Position numbers and translations under genes: made by a program. A stretch of 64,000 nt of DNA from the NCBI GenBank assembly GCA_964615095.1, contig CAZTPX010000018.1, forward strand, positions 1 through 64,000, read 5' to 3'. A model generated the notes under the pieces. It did no database searches, was not told where the DNA came from, and saw nothing but the letters and a program-made list of their open reading frames with translations. Shown piece after piece: positions 60,810 to 64,000 of this stretch. Origin of the DNA: JANXQG01 sp964615095 (GTDB lineage: Bacteria; Planctomycetota; Planctomycetia; Pirellulales; Thermoguttaceae). Numbering within the stretch: position 1 is the first letter of the stretch; the number at the start of each line of letters is the position of its first letter.

Positions 60810-63665
60810 ATGAGCGCCTCCTCTGCCTCAAGGGGATTTTGCAGAACGGCTCTTATGGTTCTTCTACTCGCGACCGCGCTCCAGAAGACTGCGGTCTCGG
60901 CTGAGGAGAAGACCGCCTGGCTCCGTGGGGTTGAAACCTGGGGCGGACGACCGGCGTTGCCTGCCTTGGTCAATCCCGTTGTGACCTCGCCACTGCAATC
61001 CGTTCTGCGACTGCGTGGCGAGTGGGAGTTTGTCACGCGGGAAACCGCCCCGCTGCGTCATCCGGCCTGGAATGCTTTCTACGGCAAGCCCTGGCCGGAA
61101 GCCCGCAGCATTCAAGTTCCCGCGTGTTGGGAGGCACAAGGGGTGGGGACGCCGGGTGTGGGAGATTCCTGGGACTGCAAGTGGGATCATTGTGCCAAGC
61201 CCCTGCGCTGGGTTTACAAGGGAGACGCCTGGTACCGCAAAACCGTCAGCATTCCCGCGGCATGGCGCGGGCAACGAATCTGGCTCAAAGTGGGTGGCGT
61301 GCGCTCGCAGGGCTGGTTCTGGGTCAATCGAACGCCGGTGGCATGGGTCGACAACTACTGCGGCACGTACAAATACGACATCACCGACCTCGTTCAGCCT
61401 GGGGCGCAGGCCGTTGTCGTGGCCGAGGTCAACAATGTCCTGCCCAGCCGGAAGGGTCTGTTCAGCAGCACGCACCGCTTTGGCGGTCTCTATCGGGACG
61501 TTGAACTGGAAGCCACGCCCGACGCGCGGATAGACTACGCATGGGTCCGCGGAGATTTCGACCGCCAGGCGGCCGAGGTTCATGCAACCGTGGCCTACGG
61601 CAACAAACTCTGCCTGCTGAAGAAGCCGGTGCTGCGGGTAACGCTCAAGACCAGCGACGGCCAGCCGGCGGGGGACCAGGCCCAGAACATCGAGTTTGAT
61701 TCGCAGCGCAAGACAGCCGAGCTTACCTGCCGAATTCCGCTGACGCGCTTTCAGCCGTGGTCGCCTGATTCGCCCGCGCTGTACCTCGCCGAACTGGTCT
61801 TGTGTGACGGCGACCAGCCGGTTCACGGCTGGGTGGAGCGGTTCGGCGTGCGCAAATTGGAGGTTCGTGGCAAGCGTTTCTTTTTCAACAACAAGCCGTT
61901 CTTTGTGCGGGGCTACGGGGACGACTTCGTGTATCCGCTGACCCTCGTCTCCCCCGCTTCTCGCGAAGAGCACTTGAGGCATTTCAAGGCGGCCCGGCAG
62001 GCCGGGTTTCTCTACGTCCGCCTGCACACCCACTGCGAGCTGCCGGAGTACTTCGAGGCTGCCGATGAGGCCGGGATCCTCGTGCAGCCGGAACTGCCCT
62101 ATTATGGCGACTATCCGACCGAGGCCTTCACCTTCGATCCGATCCGGGACTTGCAGGAACTGATCACGCACTACCGCCGTTACGTTTCGCTGGCCACCTA
62201 CTGCATGGGCAACGAAGGACTCTTGGGACGGCCGCTCGGCATCGAAATCTACAAGCTCGTCAAGCGCATCGACCCTGACCGGCTGGTTCTGCACCAGGAC
62301 GGGACCTTCAACACCCGCGAGAACTCCGATTTCAGGAGCGGCCCCATCACGGTTTGGGAACCGGGCAGTTTTCCCTGCGACGCCCCCTTTGTCGCGCATG
62401 AATACCTCAACCTCTCGGTGAAACAGGACCCGCGTCTGGCAGCGAAGTTTTCCGGTGTCATGCTGCCTCCGGTTCCCTTGGAGACACGCGACCAATGGCT
62501 GGCCAGCGCGGGACTGAATCGCCGCTGGGGCGACGCATGTCAGGATGCCGCGCATGCTTTGCAGCGCCATTACCAGAAGCAGGGCCTGGAAGCGGCCCGC
62601 ATGGACCCGGCCTGCGGTGGTTATGACTTCTGGACCATCGTGGACGTGGTGGTCAAACAGGGAAACACCTACAGCGCGCAGGGCTTTCTTAACCCGTTCT
62701 GGGAACCCAAATCCAAGGGCTACACGCCGCGGGAGTTCGGCGTCTTCAATGCCGCCACCGTGCTGCTTCTCAAAACGGAGCCGGGCGATCGCATTGCCGT
62801 CTCGGGTGACTGCGTGCGGGCTGATTTCTGGATCTCGCACTATGGCGAGGAACCTTTAAGACAAGCCCGGCTCGCTTGGACGCTGCGGGCCGACAACACG
62901 GTGCTGGCCGAGGGAATCGTCGAAGGCGGCGACGTTGAACTTGGCGCGGTTCGGTCCCTGGGGCGAGGGCAATCGGATTTCGTGATACCTGAGCTGCAAA
63001 AGCCGGTTCATGCGGTCTTGCGAGTTTCACTTGCCGGCGGGCTGGCCGGCAACGAATGGGACTTCTGGCTCTTCCCCAAACGCGCGCCGCAGCGCGTGGC
63101 GGGGATCGCCGTTTCCGGGCCTCTGCTGCCCAAGCTGGCGCCGCTGTATTCGGGATTGGTTGCCAGCGGGAATCCCGGGGCCGAACAGGCGCGAGTGCTT
63201 ATCTCATTCCTGGGTTCAGCCGATGTCGAACCTGCCCTGGCAGCCGGCAAGCGTGTCCTCCTTATCAACCAGGCGGCGGGAAAGCCCAACGTCAGCCTGG
63301 GCTGGTGGTCGATGGGAGAACAAGTGGGGACCGCCTTTGCCCGGCACCCTGCCTTGGGCGATTTCCCCCACGAAGGGTATTTGTCTCCGCTGGCCTTTCG
63401 CATCCTGAAAACGGGGCGGAAACTGCCAAGCCTGACGGGCCTCCGTGCGGACGACATGTTGGTCGTCGGCGAAGGCTTGGACAGTTATTTTCTCTACGCC
63501 GGACAGGCACGGGTCAAGCAGGGACGGGTCCTGATGACCTTTGGGTTGGACGTGCTTTCGGGCCATCCGGAAGGAACCTGCCTGCTGGACGGGCTGATTC
63601 GCTATGTCCAGTCCGACGCCTTCAATCCGCAGGGGGAAGTTGCCTTACCCGCCATTGAAAAATAG
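60810..63665 (+). CDS. Secreted glycoside hydrolase family 2 enzyme
   Basis: 951 aa from the ATG at 60810 (acggaga upstream); an N-terminal extension to 60741 overlaps the HAD gene. Signal peptide RTALMVLLLATALQKTAVSA. Order: GH2 sugar-binding jelly-roll (about 50-230; IQVPACWEAQGVG, DAWYRKTVSIPAAWRGQRIW, WVDNYCGTYKYDITDLV, FGGLYRDVELEATP), Ig-like domain (about 235-350), TIM barrel (about 355-640) with acid/base Glu in YCMGNEGLLG and a probable nucleophile Glu in FVAHEYLNL, then beta-rich domains. The family contains beta-galactosidases, glucuronidases and mannosidases; specificity is not shown. Probably secreted, paired with the HAD gene. Confidence 0.92.
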   Translation: MSASSASRGFCRTALMVLLLATALQKTAVSAEEKTAWLRGVETWGGRPALPALVNPVVTSPLQSVLRLRGEWEFVTRETAPLRHPAWNAFYGKPWPEARSIQVPACWEAQGVGTPGVGDSWDCKWDHCAKPLRWVYKGDAWYRKTVSIPAAWRGQRIWLKVGGVRSQGWFWVNRTPVAWVDNYCGTYKYDITDLVQPGAQAVVVAEVNNVLPSRKGLFSSTHRFGGLYRDVELEATPDARIDYAWVRGDFDRQAAEVHATVAYGNKLCLLKKPVLRVTLKTSDGQPAGDQAQNIEFDSQRKTAELTCRIPLTRFQPWSPDSPALYLAELVLCDGDQPVHGWVERFGVRKLEVRGKRFFFNNKPFFVRGYGDDFVYPLTLVSPASREEHLRHFKAARQAGFLYVRLHTHCELPEYFEAADEAGILVQPELPYYGDYPTEAFTFDPIRDLQELITHYRRYVSLATYCMGNEGLLGRPLGIEIYKLVKRIDPDRLVLHQDGTFNTRENSDFRSGPITVWEPGSFPCDAPFVAHEYLNLSVKQDPRLAAKFSGVMLPPVPLETRDQWLASAGLNRRWGDACQDAAHALQRHYQKQGLEAARMDPACGGYDFWTIVDVVVKQGNTYSAQGFLNPFWEPKSKGYTPREFGVFNAATVLLLKTEPGDRIAVSGDCVRADFWISHYGEEPLRQARLAWTLRADNTVLAEGIVEGGDVELGAVRSLGRGQSDFVIPELQKPVHAVLRVSLAGGLAGNEWDFWLFPKRAPQRVAGIAVSGPLLPKLAPLYSGLVASGNPGAEQARVLISFLGSADVEPALAAGKRVLLINQAAGKPNVSLGWWSMGEQVGTAFARHPALGDFPHEGYLSPLAFRILKTGRKLPSLTGLRADDMLVVGEGLDSYFLYAGQARVKQGRVLMTFGLDVLSGHPEGTCLLDGLIRYVQSDAFNPQGEVALPAIEK

Positions 63666-64000
63666 GGCCCGAGCGAAATTTCCTATAAAGCCGCCGCGGC
63701 CCTTCATTGCGCGCCGAAGTTTGCATCGCGTTGGATGATGAACTTCCGCTCTTTAGCGCGCGGAGTTTGAAACACCGTGGCCGAACCACACGCATCCGTG
63801 GTCGCTCTGACGCGGGGATTTCTACGAAATGGTGCGCGGATCCCCTGGCCGGCGCGCTGAGCCTGTTTAATTTTTTTTGAAACAAAGTGTTTCACTTGCT
63901 GAATGACATCAAATGGGTGAGTTCAAAAATTCCGCAGGCAGGCTGGCCCAACCGATTTTCTAAAAAATTGTGATAGGGTACTTGTGTTCAGTTTCACAAT
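63666..64000. other. AT-rich region after the GH2 gene
   Basis: 335 bases to the window end. Contains a T-rich run and palindrome at 63871-63894 and short antisense frames without support. It is probably the upstream region of a gene beyond the window. Confidence 0.4.
63878..63894. promoter_or_regulatory. Candidate operator palindrome tgaaaca-aag-tgtttca
   Basis: 7-base perfect arms with a 3-base spacer in an AT-rich region. The symmetry and size fit a dimeric regulator site, but there is no matched regulator in the window. Confidence 0.3.

Noticed and set aside
60864..62840. 658-codon open frame on the minus strand
   Set aside because: Antisense to the GH2 gene, which has clear motifs.
63704..63895. 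63-codon minus-strand ORF near the window end
   Set aside because: GTG start inside a palindrome, no Shine-Dalgarno and no family features.

Overview
The window looks like a planctomycete chromosome (Planctomycetota, probably Pirellulales-like). It is moderately GC-rich. It encodes very large secreted beta-propeller and carbohydrate-binding proteins, an ECF sigma factor translationally coupled to a FecR-type anti-sigma gene, sugar-phosphate-isomerase-like and SGNH secreted proteins, a ThuA protein and an orphan sulfatase tail. It also carries dispersed palindromes of the kind that give the false 'NPKRQRG' peptide in planctomycete annotations. Taxonomy is inferred from gene content only; there is no rRNA or tRNA in the window.

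Layout. 0-2 kb: a Ser/Gln-rich protein gene (-), then a dispersed repeat carrying a small ORF. 2-17.6 kb (+): a polysaccharide-sensing block of a 1.3-kaa CBM9-like/FlgD-like/propeller secreted protein, an ECF sigma factor, a FecR anti-sigma fused to the same CBM9-like domain, an SGNH hydrolase, a tandem paralogue of the first giant, and a third related giant. 17.7-25.7 kb (-): a 1,999-aa multidomain secreted protein preceded by a TPR lipoprotein. 25.7-29.1 kb (-): a Cof-type HAD phosphatase, a DUF433/DUF5615 toxin-antitoxin pair whose toxin is interrupted by an amber codon, and a B12-binding radical SAM protein. 29.3-34.2 kb (+): a ThuA protein and a four-gene ABC-2 exporter operon. 34.2-38.3 kb (-): an HdeD-like membrane protein, a Gly/Ser-rich secreted protein, a SnoaL-like secreted protein and a sulfatase C-terminal remnant.

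38.4-41.5 kb is a gene graveyard. It holds a second, inverted copy of the 1-kb-region repeat with a diverged copy of its small ORF, a KilA-N-like fragment, long hairpins, and a 219-bp perfect tandem duplication containing a broken piece of a Roc-COR GTPase. 41.5-50 kb: a TIM-barrel sugar isomerase-like protein, DUF805, a hypothetical protein, a HEAT-repeat protein, a lipoprotein alpha/beta hydrolase, and a site-2-type protease followed by an HtrA protease. 50.7-53.5 kb (-): a cupin/DUF423/YbaK operon, a deletion scar with two truncated genes, a zinc ribbon and a sirtuin. 53.7-57.3 kb: a shortened ferredoxin, an SGNH hydrolase, an aldehyde dehydrogenase and a leucine-rich-repeat protein. 57.4-63.7 kb: a secreted (alpha/alpha)6-type protein (-), a beta-phosphoglucomutase-like HAD phosphatase (+) and a secreted glycoside hydrolase family 2 enzyme (+).

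How the genes may work together (inference). The 2-17.6 kb block and the 57-64 kb block look like carbohydrate-utilisation loci. In the first, the anti-sigma factor carries the same CBM9-like module as the giant secreted proteins, so regulator and effectors may recognise the same ligand. The most unusual non-coding structure is the duplicated unit at about 0.99-1.74 kb and 38.57-39.32 kb: hairpin, short-period repeat array and conserved small ORF in fixed order.
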